Assembly: GCA_946998205.1 (NCBI GenBank)
Contig: CAMPYJ010000051.1
Location: 1-16,279 of the forward strand
Length of the DNA: 16,279 bases
Source of the DNA: an uncultured Prevotella sp.
Lineage (GTDB): Bacteria; Bacteroidota; Bacteroidia; Bacteroidales; Bacteroidaceae
Direction: 5' to 3'
In this document: one piece after another, positions 6,431 through 15,124 of the stretch
How positions within the stretch are numbered: position 1 is the first letter of the stretch
How the letters are laid out: each line of letters begins with the position of its first letter
Translations under genes and position numbers: made by a program
Notes under the pieces: generated by a model
The model's database searches: none
Told to the model about the DNA's origin: nothing
The model's input: the letters and a program-made list of their open reading frames with translations, nothing else

Positions 6431-8182
6431 TTATCGGTTGCGTCTTGTCGCGGCTTTCTTGATTTTCTTCTTGGCCTCGGGATGCTCCGGACATAGTTCC
6501 AATGCCTTTTGGTAGTTGCGCAGGGCCGCATCTTTCATGCCCTCTCTCTCGCATTCTTTACCCATCATGACATATTCGGCAGCCAGCCGCTTGAGCAGTT
6601 TTTCTTTTTCTCTCTGCTGGTCGCGCAGGCGCTCGTTTTCTTTCCTCAGCGTGTTGATGACGTTCAGCTTGCGTCTGATAAGTCGTTTTGCCGCAGGTTT
6701 CTCTATTTCATATTTGCCGTGTATGGCCAGGAAGAAATTGTCCAGGGCCGACTGCATGTCCCCCCGCTCGAACGCCGTAACGGCGTCATGGTATTGTTTC
6801 TCGGCCTGGCTTTGCTGTAAAGCCTTGTCGAGCGAGCGTTGGTCGTTGTATGTTCTGGCGAACCTTGTGATGGCCTGACTTACGAAAATGTTCTCTTTCT
6901 TGACGGGCGCCTCGAGGTTGATGCCTTCCAGCGACCTGCAGCGCGACAGCGCCACATAGGTCTGGCCGCCGGCGAACACGCCTCCCGACAAGTCGATGTT
7001 GACTTGATTGAAGGTGAGACCTTGACTTTTGTGGATGGTGATGGCCCATGCCAGTCGGATGGGGAACTGCCGGAAATAGCCGATTTCTTCCTCTTCGATT
7101 TTTTGCTCTTTCTCGTTGTAGGTGTATCGTACGTTCGACCATGTTTCTTGTTCCACATCCACATCCTCACCTTGTTCGGTTCTCACGCAGATTAAGCCTT
7201 CGCTCTCGTCTCCCATGCCGATGACGGTTCCCAGGGTGCCGTTCACCCATCGTTTCTCCCTGTCGTTCTTGACGAACAACACTTGCGCCCCCGTCTTGAT
7301 TTCGAGTTTCATGGGCGTGGGCAGGTTGTTTTCGGGGAACTCGCCTTCGATGACGCCATGGAATACCGCAGGCTGTCCGGGTAATTGTTGAAGGCGCTGC
7401 TGGTTGATGTAGTCCACCGTGTCTCTGTGCGTGGACAGGGTGATGGCTAACGCCTCTCCGGCGCCGTTGGCGCTGCTTCCCACTCTTTGGTTGAGGACGG
7501 ACAGGTCGGCTTGCGTGGCGTTCGAGGTTCTGATATGGTCTAATATGCTGATGAAGAGCGGGTCGCTTTGCCGGTACACTTTCTGGAGCTCGATGCATAC
7601 CAGCTGCATCTCTCTGAAGACGCGCGCGTCGAAAAAGAATTTTGAGGAATAGAATGGTTGCAGCAGCGCGCGCTCGTCTTCCCTCAGCACCGGCTCTAAT
7701 TGATACATGTCGCCGACGAGTAGCAGCTGCTTTCCTCCGAAGGGTATGCGCATGTTATGCGCGTAAACGCGCAGTATCTTGTCGATGATGTCGATGATGT
7801 CGGCTCTCACCATCGATATTTCGTCGATGATGATGAGTTCTACTTCCTTGATGAGCTTTATTTTCTCGCTGTTGTACTTGAGTGTTTTTCTGAGGTTGCG
7901 CACGCCATACCTGTTGTCGTTGGGCAGGATGGGATGGAACGGCAGCTTGAAGAAGCTGTGCAGGGTGGCTCCTCCCACGTTGATGGCGGCAATGCCCGTG
8001 GGGGCGAGGATGACGTGTTTCTTCTTGGTTGTCTGTGAGATGTGTCGAAGAAACGTCGACTTACCCGTTCCCGCTTTCCCCGTCAGGAACAGCGAGCGGT
8101 GGGTGTGCTGAATAATCCGGAGCGCGTTTTGCAACTCCGGATTGTTCAGGTCTATGTGGCAGGCGTCAGTTTCCTTTGGCAT
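6431..8182 (-). CDS. PIF1-like superfamily 1 helicase with C-terminal TPR
   Basis: A 583-residue ATP-dependent DNA helicase of the PIF1/RecD-like branch of superfamily 1. Motif I GKAGTGKS is at 35-42, motif Ia-like APTGIAA at 60-66, Walker B IIIDE at 117-121, motif III GDMYQLEP at 157-164, then ITIHKSQG (381-388) and the final VALSRC (410-415). These cover the nucleotide-binding and strand-coupling elements. After the motor come a charged, probably coiled stretch (about 500-533) and one TPR-like helical pair (about 534-567, with the core AALRNYQKALELCPEHPEA), which may bind a partner. PIF1 enzymes unwind forked or G-quadruplex DNA 5' to 3'; the role here is inferred. It starts 6 bases after the penicillin-binding-protein stop, so it is probably the last gene of that operon. 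Confidence 0.88.
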   Translation of the reverse strand: MPKETDACHIDLNNPELQNALRIIQHTHRSLFLTGKAGTGKSTFLRHISQTTKKKHVILAPTGIAAINVGGATLHSFFKLPFHPILPNDNRYGVRNLRKTLKYNSEKIKLIKEVELIIIDEISMVRADIIDIIDKILRVYAHNMRIPFGGKQLLLVGDMYQLEPVLREDERALLQPFYSSKFFFDARVFREMQLVCIELQKVYRQSDPLFISILDHIRTSNATQADLSVLNQRVGSSANGAGEALAITLSTHRDTVDYINQQRLQQLPGQPAVFHGVIEGEFPENNLPTPMKLEIKTGAQVLFVKNDREKRWVNGTLGTVIGMGDESEGLICVRTEQGEDVDVEQETWSNVRYTYNEKEQKIEEEEIGYFRQFPIRLAWAITIHKSQGLTFNQVNIDLSGGVFAGGQTYVALSRCRSLEGINLEAPVKKENIFVSQAITRFARTYNDQRSLDKALQQSQAEKQYHDAVTAFERGDMQSALDNFFLAIHGKYEIEKPAAKRLIRRKLNVINTLRKENERLRDQQREKEKLLKRLAAEYVMMGKECEREGMKDAALRNYQKALELCPEHPEAKKKIKKAATRRNR

Positions 8183-8188
8183 TCCCGC

Positions 8189-10681
8189 TTATAGATTGTC
8201 CAAATGGATGACCTCTTCGGTTGGCGTATGTCTTTCGTGAGAATCCTCCGGGCTGTTCTTCTGCTTCTCCTTCCCGTCATTGTTGGGTTTTGAGATGGGG
8301 TTTCCGTTTTCGTCAAGGATGATTTCCTCAGAGGTGGAGTTCAGGCTGTCTGCCGCAGTGGTGTCAACCCTCGCGTGCTGGTTGTAGCTCGGGCAGTTGT
8401 ACATGTCGCTTGTTATGTCCTCGTCTTTAGGCTTTCCGAACTTGGCGTGATAGCGTTTGAATCTCGGGTCATCCAGCACTGCCTCCAGGAAGGAGCCGCA
8501 TATTGGCAGCGCGGTTCTTGAGCCTTGTCCCAGAGCTCCGGTGCGGAAATGGATGCATCGGTATTCTCCGCCTACCCATGCGCCGACTACCAGTTTCGGA
8601 CTGATGCACATGAACCATGCGTCTGAGTGGTTGTTCGACGTTCCCGTCTTCGCTCCCCATTGCGTGTCATTGTGCTTCCCCACGTAACCCCACAGGCTTT
8701 GCGAGGTTCCTCCCGGCTCGGTGAGGCCGCCCAGCAGAAGCTGCTGTGCCAGGAACGCGCTCTTGTACGGTATCACTTGTTCGGTCTTGCTGGGCGCGGT
8801 GTATACTTCCTTCCCGTCACGGTCTATGATTCGTGTCACCAGCACGGGGTCGTGATGCTTGCCGTCGTTGGCTACGGTGCCGTATGCGTTTGCCATTTCC
8901 AGCAGGTTGACGTCGCATGAGCCAAGGGCCAGTGACGGCTCGTCATCCAGCGGGCTCTTGATGCCCATCTTCTGTGCCGTGTATATGATTCGTTTGATGC
9001 CCATCTCCTGTCCCAGTCTCACGGCGATGGAGTTGATGCTTCTCGCAAAGGCGCTCTTCAAGGGGATGGAGTCTCCCGAGAAACGTCCGTTGGCGTTTCC
9101 CGGCGTCCACGTCACCTCTTCTTTCTTTTTCTTGTCATACACTTTCATGGAGATGTACTCGTCGCGTCGTTTGTCGCAGGGTGTCAGACCTTGGTTCATC
9201 GCTTCTGTGTACACGAAGAGCTTGAATGTGGACCCCGGTTGGCGCATGGCCGTTACCTTGTCGTATTTCCATGAGTTGAAGTTGATGTCTCCTACCCATG
9301 CCTTCACGGCTCCTGTCTGTGGCTCCATCGCGACCATTGAGCAGTGCATGAATCGTACCATGTATCGTATGGAGTCCATGGTTGACATCTCTTTCTCTAT
9401 GGTTCCTTTGTCGTAATCAAACAATTTTACCTTGTGTGGCTTGTTCAGATAATGCGTGATGGAGTCTGGATTGTTCTGATATTTGGCGGCAAGGTATTTG
9501 TATACGGGCTGTCTTTGCGCGATTTGTTCGATGAATCCCGGGATGACCTTTCCGTTCTCGTCAATCCAGGGGTCGTTCTTTCCCCAGTGGTTGTTGAAGT
9601 TGCGTTGGATTTGTCTCATTTGCTTATGTACCGCCTCTTCGGCGTACTTCTGCATGCGTGTGTCTATCGTGGTGTATATTTTCAGTCCACTGCTGTACAG
9701 GTCGTATCCATTCTCCTCGCACCAGTCTTTCAGATAGTTGGCGACGGCTTCCCTGAAGTACAGCGCCTGTCCGTCGTAATTAGACTCTACGCTGTAGCTG
9801 AGCTTGATGGGGATGACGCTCAGGCTGTCATATTGTTTTTTAGACAGGTCTCCCTTGGCCACCATGTTCTTCAATACTACGTTCCTGCGTTTGAGGCTGT
9901 TTTCGGGATTGGTCATCGGGTTGTAGTGCGTCGTGGCCTTGAGCATGCCTACCAGCACGGCTCCCTGTTCGGTGGTGAGCTTGGCGGGTGTGGTGTTGAA
10001 GTAGGTCTTGCTTGCCGTCTTGATGCCGTAAGAGTTCGATCCGAAGTCAACCGTGTTGGCGTACATGGTAAGAATCTCCTTCTTGTCATACAGCATCTCG
10101 AGCTTCAGGGCGATGATCCATTCCTTGCTCTTCATGATGAGTATCTTGACACCCGGTATCATGCCGAGCAGTCCCGTGGAATATTGCGTTCGCACGCGGA
10201 ACATGTTCTTGGCCAGCTGTTGTGTGATGGTGGACGCTCCGCGTGCTTCGTTTCCCACCAAAGCGTCTTTGGCGGCGCCGAACAGCCCTTGAAAGTCAAT
10301 GCCGAAGTGTTTGTAGAACCGTTCGTCTTCCGTGTCGATCAGCGCTTTCCAGAACAGCGGGTTCACTTCTTCATACTTGACGGGTATTCTGTTCTCACTG
10401 AAATATTTCCCTATGAGCTTCCCGTCTGCGCTGTAAATTTCCGAGGCCGAGGCCGTGTTTGGGTCCTTGATTTGCGCGAAGCCCGGCGATTTGCCGAACA
10501 GCCAGAGGAAATTAACGTCAACGGCTCCCAGGTAGAGCATGAGCGCGATTACCCCGGAGAGTATGGCGACGCCGGTCTTGGCGTACCAAGTGCGTCCTTG
10601 GTATTGTTTTTTATACCATGGCCAAAAGCCGCGCAGTTTGGTCCACGACCAGCTTGAAAGTCTTTTTATCTTGTGAAGCAT
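8189..10681 (-). CDS. Class A penicillin-binding protein (PBP1A-type)
   Basis: An 830-residue bifunctional peptidoglycan synthase anchored by one N-terminal membrane helix (about 35-57) with the rest in the periplasm. The glycosyltransferase domain has the EDERFYKHFG motif with catalytic Glu118, RGASTITQQLAKN (147-159) and KEILTMYANTVDFG (201-214). The transpeptidase domain has STFK with nucleophile Ser484, SIN (548-550) and KTGT (678-681). It therefore polymerises lipid II and cross-links stem peptides, and is a beta-lactam target. The last 70 residues are polar and rich in Asn, Asp, Glu and Ser, probably disordered. A TAnnTTTG box about 20 bases upstream suggests its own promoter in addition to reading from the lipid A genes. 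The symbol varies (mrcA/pbp1A), so none is given. Confidence 0.93.
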   Translation of the reverse strand: MLHKIKRLSSWSWTKLRGFWPWYKKQYQGRTWYAKTGVAILSGVIALMLYLGAVDVNFLWLFGKSPGFAQIKDPNTASASEIYSADGKLIGKYFSENRIPVKYEEVNPLFWKALIDTEDERFYKHFGIDFQGLFGAAKDALVGNEARGASTITQQLAKNMFRVRTQYSTGLLGMIPGVKILIMKSKEWIIALKLEMLYDKKEILTMYANTVDFGSNSYGIKTASKTYFNTTPAKLTTEQGAVLVGMLKATTHYNPMTNPENSLKRRNVVLKNMVAKGDLSKKQYDSLSVIPIKLSYSVESNYDGQALYFREAVANYLKDWCEENGYDLYSSGLKIYTTIDTRMQKYAEEAVHKQMRQIQRNFNNHWGKNDPWIDENGKVIPGFIEQIAQRQPVYKYLAAKYQNNPDSITHYLNKPHKVKLFDYDKGTIEKEMSTMDSIRYMVRFMHCSMVAMEPQTGAVKAWVGDINFNSWKYDKVTAMRQPGSTFKLFVYTEAMNQGLTPCDKRRDEYISMKVYDKKKKEEVTWTPGNANGRFSGDSIPLKSAFARSINSIAVRLGQEMGIKRIIYTAQKMGIKSPLDDEPSLALGSCDVNLLEMANAYGTVANDGKHHDPVLVTRIIDRDGKEVYTAPSKTEQVIPYKSAFLAQQLLLGGLTEPGGTSQSLWGYVGKHNDTQWGAKTGTSNNHSDAWFMCISPKLVVGAWVGGEYRCIHFRTGALGQGSRTALPICGSFLEAVLDDPRFKRYHAKFGKPKDEDITSDMYNCPSYNQHARVDTTAADSLNSTSEEIILDENGNPISKPNNDGKEKQKNSPEDSHERHTPTEEVIHLDNL

Positions 10682-10700
10682 GATGGAATTGATTGATATG

Positions 10701-10708
10701 CAAAGATA
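10701..10708 (-). promoter_or_regulatory. Putative -7 box for the PBP gene
   Basis: The minus strand reads TATCTTTG here, an exact TAnnTTTG match, 20 bases upstream of the PBP start codon. No TTG is found at the expected -33 distance, which would fall inside the 3' end of miaA. It may be an internal promoter of the operon or a chance match. Confidence 0.35.
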
Positions 10709-10724
10709 GTGAATTACTTGATGT

Positions 10725-11621
10725 CTATCGTCGCTCGTCTATATAATTTATGATTTCTTCAACGTTCGCAGGCGTAAACCATTTGATTTCATTGTCGCGT
10801 TTGAACCACGTCAGTTGTTTTCTCATGTACCGTCTTGTGTTTGACTGTATTTTCAGGATGGCGTCCTCCAGTGAGATGTCGCCGTCGAAATGGGCGAACA
10901 GCTCTTTGTAGCCTACCGTGTTCAGTGAGTTGAGGCCTCTGTGCGGATATACCGCCCTGGCCTCTTCCACCATTCCTTGCTTCATCATGTTCAGCACGCG
11001 GTTGTTAATTCGCTCGTACATTTCTTCTCTGGGCCGGTTGAGCCCGATTTTTATGATGTTGAAAGGCCGCGTCTTCCTTGTCTTTTTACGAAACGACGTA
11101 TAGGTCTTTCCTGTCATGTGGCATATCTCGAGCGCGTGTATCACGCGTCTGGGGTTGCGCAGGTCTACGGTTTGGTAGTGTTCCGGATCCAGCGCTTTCA
11201 GCTCTTCGGCGAGGGTGTCCAGTCCTTCCGTCTCCAGTTTTCTTTTCATCAGTAGCCTTGTCTCTTCGTCAACCGTCGGTATGTCGTCGATGCCATGGCA
11301 TACGGCATCTATGTACATCATGCTTCCGCCTGAGAGCAGGGCCACCCGCTGACGGTTGAAAAGGCGGTTCAAGAGTTGTAAGACGTCTTCTTCATACTTG
11401 GCTGCGCTGTAATAGTCTGTCAGATGCAGCGTGCCTACGAAATGATGTCTTACCCGTTCTTGCTGCTCTTTGGTTGGTGCGGCCGTGCCGACAGGTATCT
11501 CTGCGAATATCTGCCGAGAGTCGGCATTGATGATAGGTGATTGCAAATGTTCTGCCATTCGCAACGCCAGTTCCGTCTTGCCAACTCCTGTCGGACCTAA
11601 AAGCACAACAAGCGTGTTCAT
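10725..11621 (-). CDS. miaA: tRNA dimethylallyltransferase MiaA
   Basis: MiaA transfers a dimethylallyl group from dimethylallyl diphosphate to N6 of A37 in tRNAs that read codons starting with U, the first step towards ms2i6A. The 298-residue protein shows the P-loop GPTGVGKT (9-16), the INADSRQIF segment that holds the catalytic Asp, and the RNPRRVIHALEI tRNA-binding stretch, and ends at the usual family length. Its ATG follows the lpxA stop directly (TAAATG on the minus strand), implying tight translational coupling. The neighbouring lipid A and cell-wall genes have no direct biochemical link to it. Confidence 0.95.
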   Translation of the reverse strand: MNTLVVLLGPTGVGKTELALRMAEHLQSPIINADSRQIFAEIPVGTAAPTKEQQERVRHHFVGTLHLTDYYSAAKYEEDVLQLLNRLFNRQRVALLSGGSMMYIDAVCHGIDDIPTVDEETRLLMKRKLETEGLDTLAEELKALDPEHYQTVDLRNPRRVIHALEICHMTGKTYTSFRKKTRKTRPFNIIKIGLNRPREEMYERINNRVLNMMKQGMVEEARAVYPHRGLNSLNTVGYKELFAHFDGDISLEDAILKIQSNTRRYMRKQLTWFKRDNEIKWFTPANVEEIINYIDERR

Positions 11622-12392
11622 TTATCTGATGATGCCTCGTTGGGAACTTTGCACGAAGTCGATGATGTATTGTATTTCCGGGGTGACGGGCAGGTTCTTT
11701 CTGATTTCTTCTATGCCTTCTCTCAGAACGCCTTTGCCATATAGCAGCCGGTAGGCTTGGTGTATCAGTTGGATTAACTCGTTGCTGAATCCCCTTCGTC
11801 TCAGGCCCACTATGTTGATTCCGGCGTACTTGATGGGTTCTTTTCCCGCCATGACGTAGGGCGGAATGTCTTGCGAAGACCTGCTGCCGCCCTGAATCAT
11901 CACATATCCCCCGACGTGACAGAACTGGTGAAACAAGACCGTCGCGCTGATGATGGCGTTGTCGTCTACCGTCACCTCCCCCGCGAACTTCGTGGAATTG
12001 CCGATGATGACGTTGTTGCCGATGACGCAGTCGTGTGCGACGTGCATGTTTTCCATCAGCAGGTTGTTGCTTCCCACCTTGGTGGTGCCCTTCGAGGCCG
12101 TTCCTCTGGAGATGGTTACGTTCTCCCGGATGCTGTTCTTGTCACCTATCTCGCAGAGCGTGTCTTCGCCGGCGAACTTCAAGTCCTGCGGCTTGGTGCT
12201 GATGCTGGCGCCGGGAAAGAACTCGTTGTCATCACCTATCCGCGCTCCGTAGTTGATGGTGACGCTGTTCTGCAGGATGTTTCGGTTGCCCAGCACGGTA
12301 TTCCTGTCGAGGTAGCAGAATGGTCCGATGACGTTGTCGTCACCGAGTAGCGCTTCCGGATGTACGTACGCTAACGGGCTTATTTGGTTCAT
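11622..12392 (-). CDS. lpxA: UDP-N-acetylglucosamine acyltransferase LpxA
   Basis: LpxA is the first enzyme of lipid A synthesis: it moves an R-3-hydroxyacyl chain from acyl carrier protein to the 3-hydroxyl of UDP-GlcNAc in the cytoplasm. The 256-residue protein is a left-handed beta helix of hexapeptide repeats (for example ALLGDDNVIGPF, ATVLFHQF) with a C-terminal helical part from about residue 190. The catalytic motif MHVAHDC places the general-base His at 120 and the neighbouring Asp at 121, matching His125/Asp126 of the E. coli enzyme. GLRRRGFS (near 198) is the family's conserved C-terminal mark. A 50-base gap separates it from lpxC-fabZ upstream; miaA abuts it downstream. Confidence 0.96.
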   Translation of the reverse strand: MNQISPLAYVHPEALLGDDNVIGPFCYLDRNTVLGNRNILQNSVTINYGARIGDDNEFFPGASISTKPQDLKFAGEDTLCEIGDKNSIRENVTISRGTASKGTTKVGSNNLLMENMHVAHDCVIGNNVIIGNSTKFAGEVTVDDNAIISATVLFHQFCHVGGYVMIQGGSRSSQDIPPYVMAGKEPIKYAGINIVGLRRRGFSNELIQLIHQAYRLLYGKGVLREGIEEIRKNLPVTPEIQYIIDFVQSSQRGIIR

Positions 12393-12411
12393 GGGGTAAT
12401 GATGGCTTTAT

Positions 12412-12427
12412 GATGATGAAAATCATC
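12412..12427 (-). other. Small hairpin in the lpxC-fabZ / lpxA gap
   Basis: A perfect six-pair inverted repeat, GATGAT / ATCATC, with a four-base loop lies in the 50-base gap before lpxA. It is too short to be called a terminator and has no T run. It could affect mRNA processing or be chance. Confidence 0.25.
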
Positions 12428-12442
12428 GGGTGACACTTCTGT

Positions 12443-13834
12443 TTATTTGTTCTTGGTGATCTGTGCGGTGAACGTCGCCTCGGACACCACCTGGTCGCCT
12501 ACGAAGGCATAACTCTTCATGGTGCTGATGCCATGGCGCACGGGTTGAATCATTTCCACGCGGAAGACGAGCGTGTCGCCGGGCACCACTTTCTGCCGGA
12601 ACTTTACGTTGTCGATCTTCAGAAAGTAAGTAGACCATCGTTCGGGTTCTTCCACTTGGTTTAAAACCAGCAGTCCGCCGCATTGCGCCATGGCCTCTAC
12701 CTGCAGCACTCCGGGCATCACCGGTTCTTGCGGGAAATGCCCCGTGAAGAAGGGTTCGTCGCTCGTGATGTTCTTCACTCCTACGATCGTGTTGGAACCG
12801 ATGGCGATGATCTTGTCTATCAGCTGCATGGGATAGCGGTGGGGGAGCAGTTCCCTGATTCTGATGTTGTCCATGATGGGGGGCTCGTTGGGATCGTATA
12901 TCGGCGCTTGTATCTCATGTTTCCTGATTTCCCGCCGCATCAGCCGCGCGAACTTGTTGTTGATGGTGTGTCCGGGCCGTGTCGCGACGATTCGGCCTTT
13001 GATGGGCTTGCCTATCAGGGCCATGTCACCGATGATGTCGAGCAATTTGTGTCGCGTGCACTCGTTTTCCCACATCAGGGGCTTGTGCTGGATGTAACCT
13101 ATCTTCGTCGCGTCCATGCGCGGCACTTTCAAGATGTCTGCCAGCTGGTCCAGCTGCTCTTGTGACACTTCTCTTTCGTAGATTACGATGGCATTGTCCA
13201 TGTCGCCGCCTTTGATGAGGTTCGCTTCGAGCAGGGGCAGGATGTCTCTGACGAAGACGAAGGTGCGGGCGGGCGCGATTTCCGTCGCGTAATCGTCGAT
13301 GTTGTCCAGCGTCGCGAACTGGCTGTTGATGAACTTCGACTCGAATGAGCACATGGCCGTTATGCTGAACTGGTCATCGGGGAGTATCGTAATACACGAA
13401 CCTGTCTCGTGATCCTTCACCTCTATTTTCTTGCGAATGATATAAAAATCTTTTGGCGCATTTTGCTCTACGATACCAATTTCCTGGATTCTATTTACGT
13501 AGATGCCGGCAGAACCATCCAAAATAGGAAACTCCGGTCCGTTTACTTGAATCATGCAGTTGTCTATCCCCATCGCGTACAGGGCTGACAGGCCGTGCTC
13601 AACGGTAGACACGCGCACCTCTCCGCGCGCCAGAACCGTGCCTCGCTGCGTGTCAACCACGTTTTCAGCGATGGCCTCAACGACGGGCTCCCCCTCCAAG
13701 TCGATACGCTGTATCTTGTATCCGGTGTTTTCAGGAGCGGGATTGAAGGTAACCGTCAGGTTCAGGCCCGTGTGCAGTCCTTTGCCGCACAGTGAGAAGC
13801 TTCCCTTTAGCGTTCTCTGTTTGATTGTATCCAT
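12443..13834 (-). CDS. lpxC-fabZ: Fused LpxC deacetylase and FabZ dehydratase
   Basis: One 463-residue chain holds two enzymes. Residues 1 to about 305 are LpxC, the zinc UDP-3-O-acyl-GlcNAc deacetylase and committed step of lipid A synthesis. Its zinc ligands are His80 in TVEHGLSAL, and His262 and Asp266 in RHKLLDIIGD; His289 in GHTINNKFAR corresponds to the E. coli catalytic His265. Residues about 315-463 are FabZ, the (3R)-hydroxyacyl-ACP dehydratase, with LPHRYPMQLID (330-340) and catalytic His366 (GHFP) and Glu380. The fusion, known in Bacteroidetes, joins two enzymes that compete for the same hydroxyacyl-ACP pool. Both active sites are intact. The start ATG lies 30 bases after lpxD. Confidence 0.96.
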   Translation of the reverse strand: MDTIKQRTLKGSFSLCGKGLHTGLNLTVTFNPAPENTGYKIQRIDLEGEPVVEAIAENVVDTQRGTVLARGEVRVSTVEHGLSALYAMGIDNCMIQVNGPEFPILDGSAGIYVNRIQEIGIVEQNAPKDFYIIRKKIEVKDHETGSCITILPDDQFSITAMCSFESKFINSQFATLDNIDDYATEIAPARTFVFVRDILPLLEANLIKGGDMDNAIVIYEREVSQEQLDQLADILKVPRMDATKIGYIQHKPLMWENECTRHKLLDIIGDMALIGKPIKGRIVATRPGHTINNKFARLMRREIRKHEIQAPIYDPNEPPIMDNIRIRELLPHRYPMQLIDKIIAIGSNTIVGVKNITSDEPFFTGHFPQEPVMPGVLQVEAMAQCGGLLVLNQVEEPERWSTYFLKIDNVKFRQKVVPGDTLVFRVEMIQPVRHGISTMKSYAFVGDQVVSEATFTAQITKNK

Positions 13835-13864
13835 GTTATGATTTGTTTATCAAGTGCTCAAGTC

Positions 13865-14902
13865 TTATTTCACGTTCTTTTTCAACCGTTCCACCTCTTC
13901 TCTCAGGGTGTTGATTTCGTTATACAGTTCAGGAAGTCTTCGGAAGATGGCTTGTGAGCGGAAGTAGGCCCTCTCCTTCATGGGCGGCGTTCCTATGAGT
14001 TGCTGATTGTCCTTGATGCTTCCCGGCACGCCCGACTGCGCGCCCAGAAACACCTTGTCGCCGATGGTGATGTGTCCGGCTATTCCCACCTGTCCGCCGA
14101 ACATGCACCACCGTCCCACCTTCGCCGAGCCGGCCACGCCTACCTGCGCGCTCATCACCGTATGCTCGCCGATGTCGGTGTTGTGGGCTATCTGAACCAG
14201 GTTATCAAGTTTCACACCTCTCCTTATGTAGGTGCTGCCCATGGTCGAACGGTCGATGCAGGTGTTGGCACCCACCTCTACATCATCTTCAATGGTCACG
14301 GTGCCTATTTGCGGTATCTTGTCGTAGCCATCTTCAGACGGGGCGAACCCGAAGCCGTCGGCTCCGACGACGCAGCCCGCGTGCAGGATGACGCGGTTGC
14401 CTATACGGCAGTCGTGATAGACGGTGGCGTGAGGATAGATGACGCATTCCGAGCCTACGGACACGTTCTCCATAACCACTGCGTGTGGGAATATCTGCGT
14501 GTTGTCGCCGATTACGACGTTCTCTCCGATGTAAGCGAATGCACCAATGTATGCATTCTCACCTATCTTGGCCGTTTTTGCGATGTGGGCCATGGGGTGG
14601 ATGCCTGTCTTTCGGGGCTTGGCCGACTCGTATAATTGAAGTAATTTGGCCACACTGTCGTATGCGCTCTTCACGCGTATCAAAGTCGTCTGGACGGGTT
14701 TGTCCAACTTCAAATCCTCGTCAATGAGAACAATCGACGATTGCGTGTCATATATATAATGTGTATATTTTGGGTTGGAGAGGAATGAAATCGCCCCGCT
14801 TGTACCTTCTTCAATTTTTGCGAAGGTGTGGACGGTCGCATTTTCATCGCCCTCGATTTCACCTCCTATATATTGTGCTATTTGCTTGGCAGTAAATTCC
14901 AT
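13865..14902 (-). CDS. lpxD: UDP-3-O-(3-hydroxyacyl)-glucosamine N-acyltransferase LpxD
   Basis: LpxD adds the second, N-linked hydroxyacyl chain from ACP to UDP-3-O-acyl-glucosamine, the step after LpxC. The 345-residue protein has an N-terminal UDP-binding domain (about 1-100, with ISFLSNPKYTHYIYDTQ), a left-handed beta helix of hexapeptide repeats (about 100-315) and a C-terminal helix (about 320-345) that is charged and coiled-coil-like. The catalytic His is His240 in VQIAHN, matching His239 of E. coli. It is the first gene of the lpxD / lpxC-fabZ / lpxA / miaA run. The start ATG lies just after a TAnnTTTG box. Confidence 0.96.
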   Translation of the reverse strand: MEFTAKQIAQYIGGEIEGDENATVHTFAKIEEGTSGAISFLSNPKYTHYIYDTQSSIVLIDEDLKLDKPVQTTLIRVKSAYDSVAKLLQLYESAKPRKTGIHPMAHIAKTAKIGENAYIGAFAYIGENVVIGDNTQIFPHAVVMENVSVGSECVIYPHATVYHDCRIGNRVILHAGCVVGADGFGFAPSEDGYDKIPQIGTVTIEDDVEVGANTCIDRSTMGSTYIRRGVKLDNLVQIAHNTDIGEHTVMSAQVGVAGSAKVGRWCMFGGQVGIAGHITIGDKVFLGAQSGVPGSIKDNQQLIGTPPMKERAYFRSQAIFRRLPELYNEINTLREEVERLKKNVK

Positions 14903-14930
14903 ACTTTGGGTATCTCAATTGATTATTTTG

Positions 14931-14938
14931 CAAATATA
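14931..14938 (-). promoter_or_regulatory. Putative -7 box of the lpxD operon
   Basis: The minus strand reads TATATTTG, a TAnnTTTG match 29 bases upstream of the lpxD ATG, giving a short 5' leader. A TTG at the -33 distance is not visible, so the match is partial. It is the most plausible promoter for the lipid A gene cluster, since the 222-base gap to pyrF separates it from the upstream gene. Confidence 0.45.
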
Positions 14939-15068
14939 CCTATTTTTGTTCATACTTTTGACCCGCGACTGTAATATTTGCGTTTTTTCGCTGAAACATT
15001 TATTTCTTCCACGGTGCGTCTGTCGCTGTTGTAACCCCGAAGATGAGCGTATACCCTCACCGTTTACA

Positions 15069-15093
15069 CCTGTCGGCGTTCGCCGGGCGCAGG
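15069..15093 (-). terminator. Hairpin downstream of pyrF, possible terminator
   Basis: CGGCG / CGCCG pair perfectly around TT (15074-15085), with outer CCTG / CAGG (15069-15072 / 15090-15093) able to extend the stem past a bulge. It lies about 32 bases downstream of the pyrF stop on the minus strand. No T run follows on either strand, so an intrinsic terminator is uncertain. The rest of the 222-base gap shows only the lpxD promoter region. Confidence 0.3.
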
Positions 15094-15124
15094 GTAGCAA
15101 AGGCGTTGTTGATGATGTGAAAGT

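Noticed and set aside
9434..10657. A 407-codon + strand open frame opposite the PBP gene
   Set aside because: It lies entirely antisense to a well-supported PBP with intact motifs; its product shows no recognisable domain and its length follows from the codon bias of the real gene.
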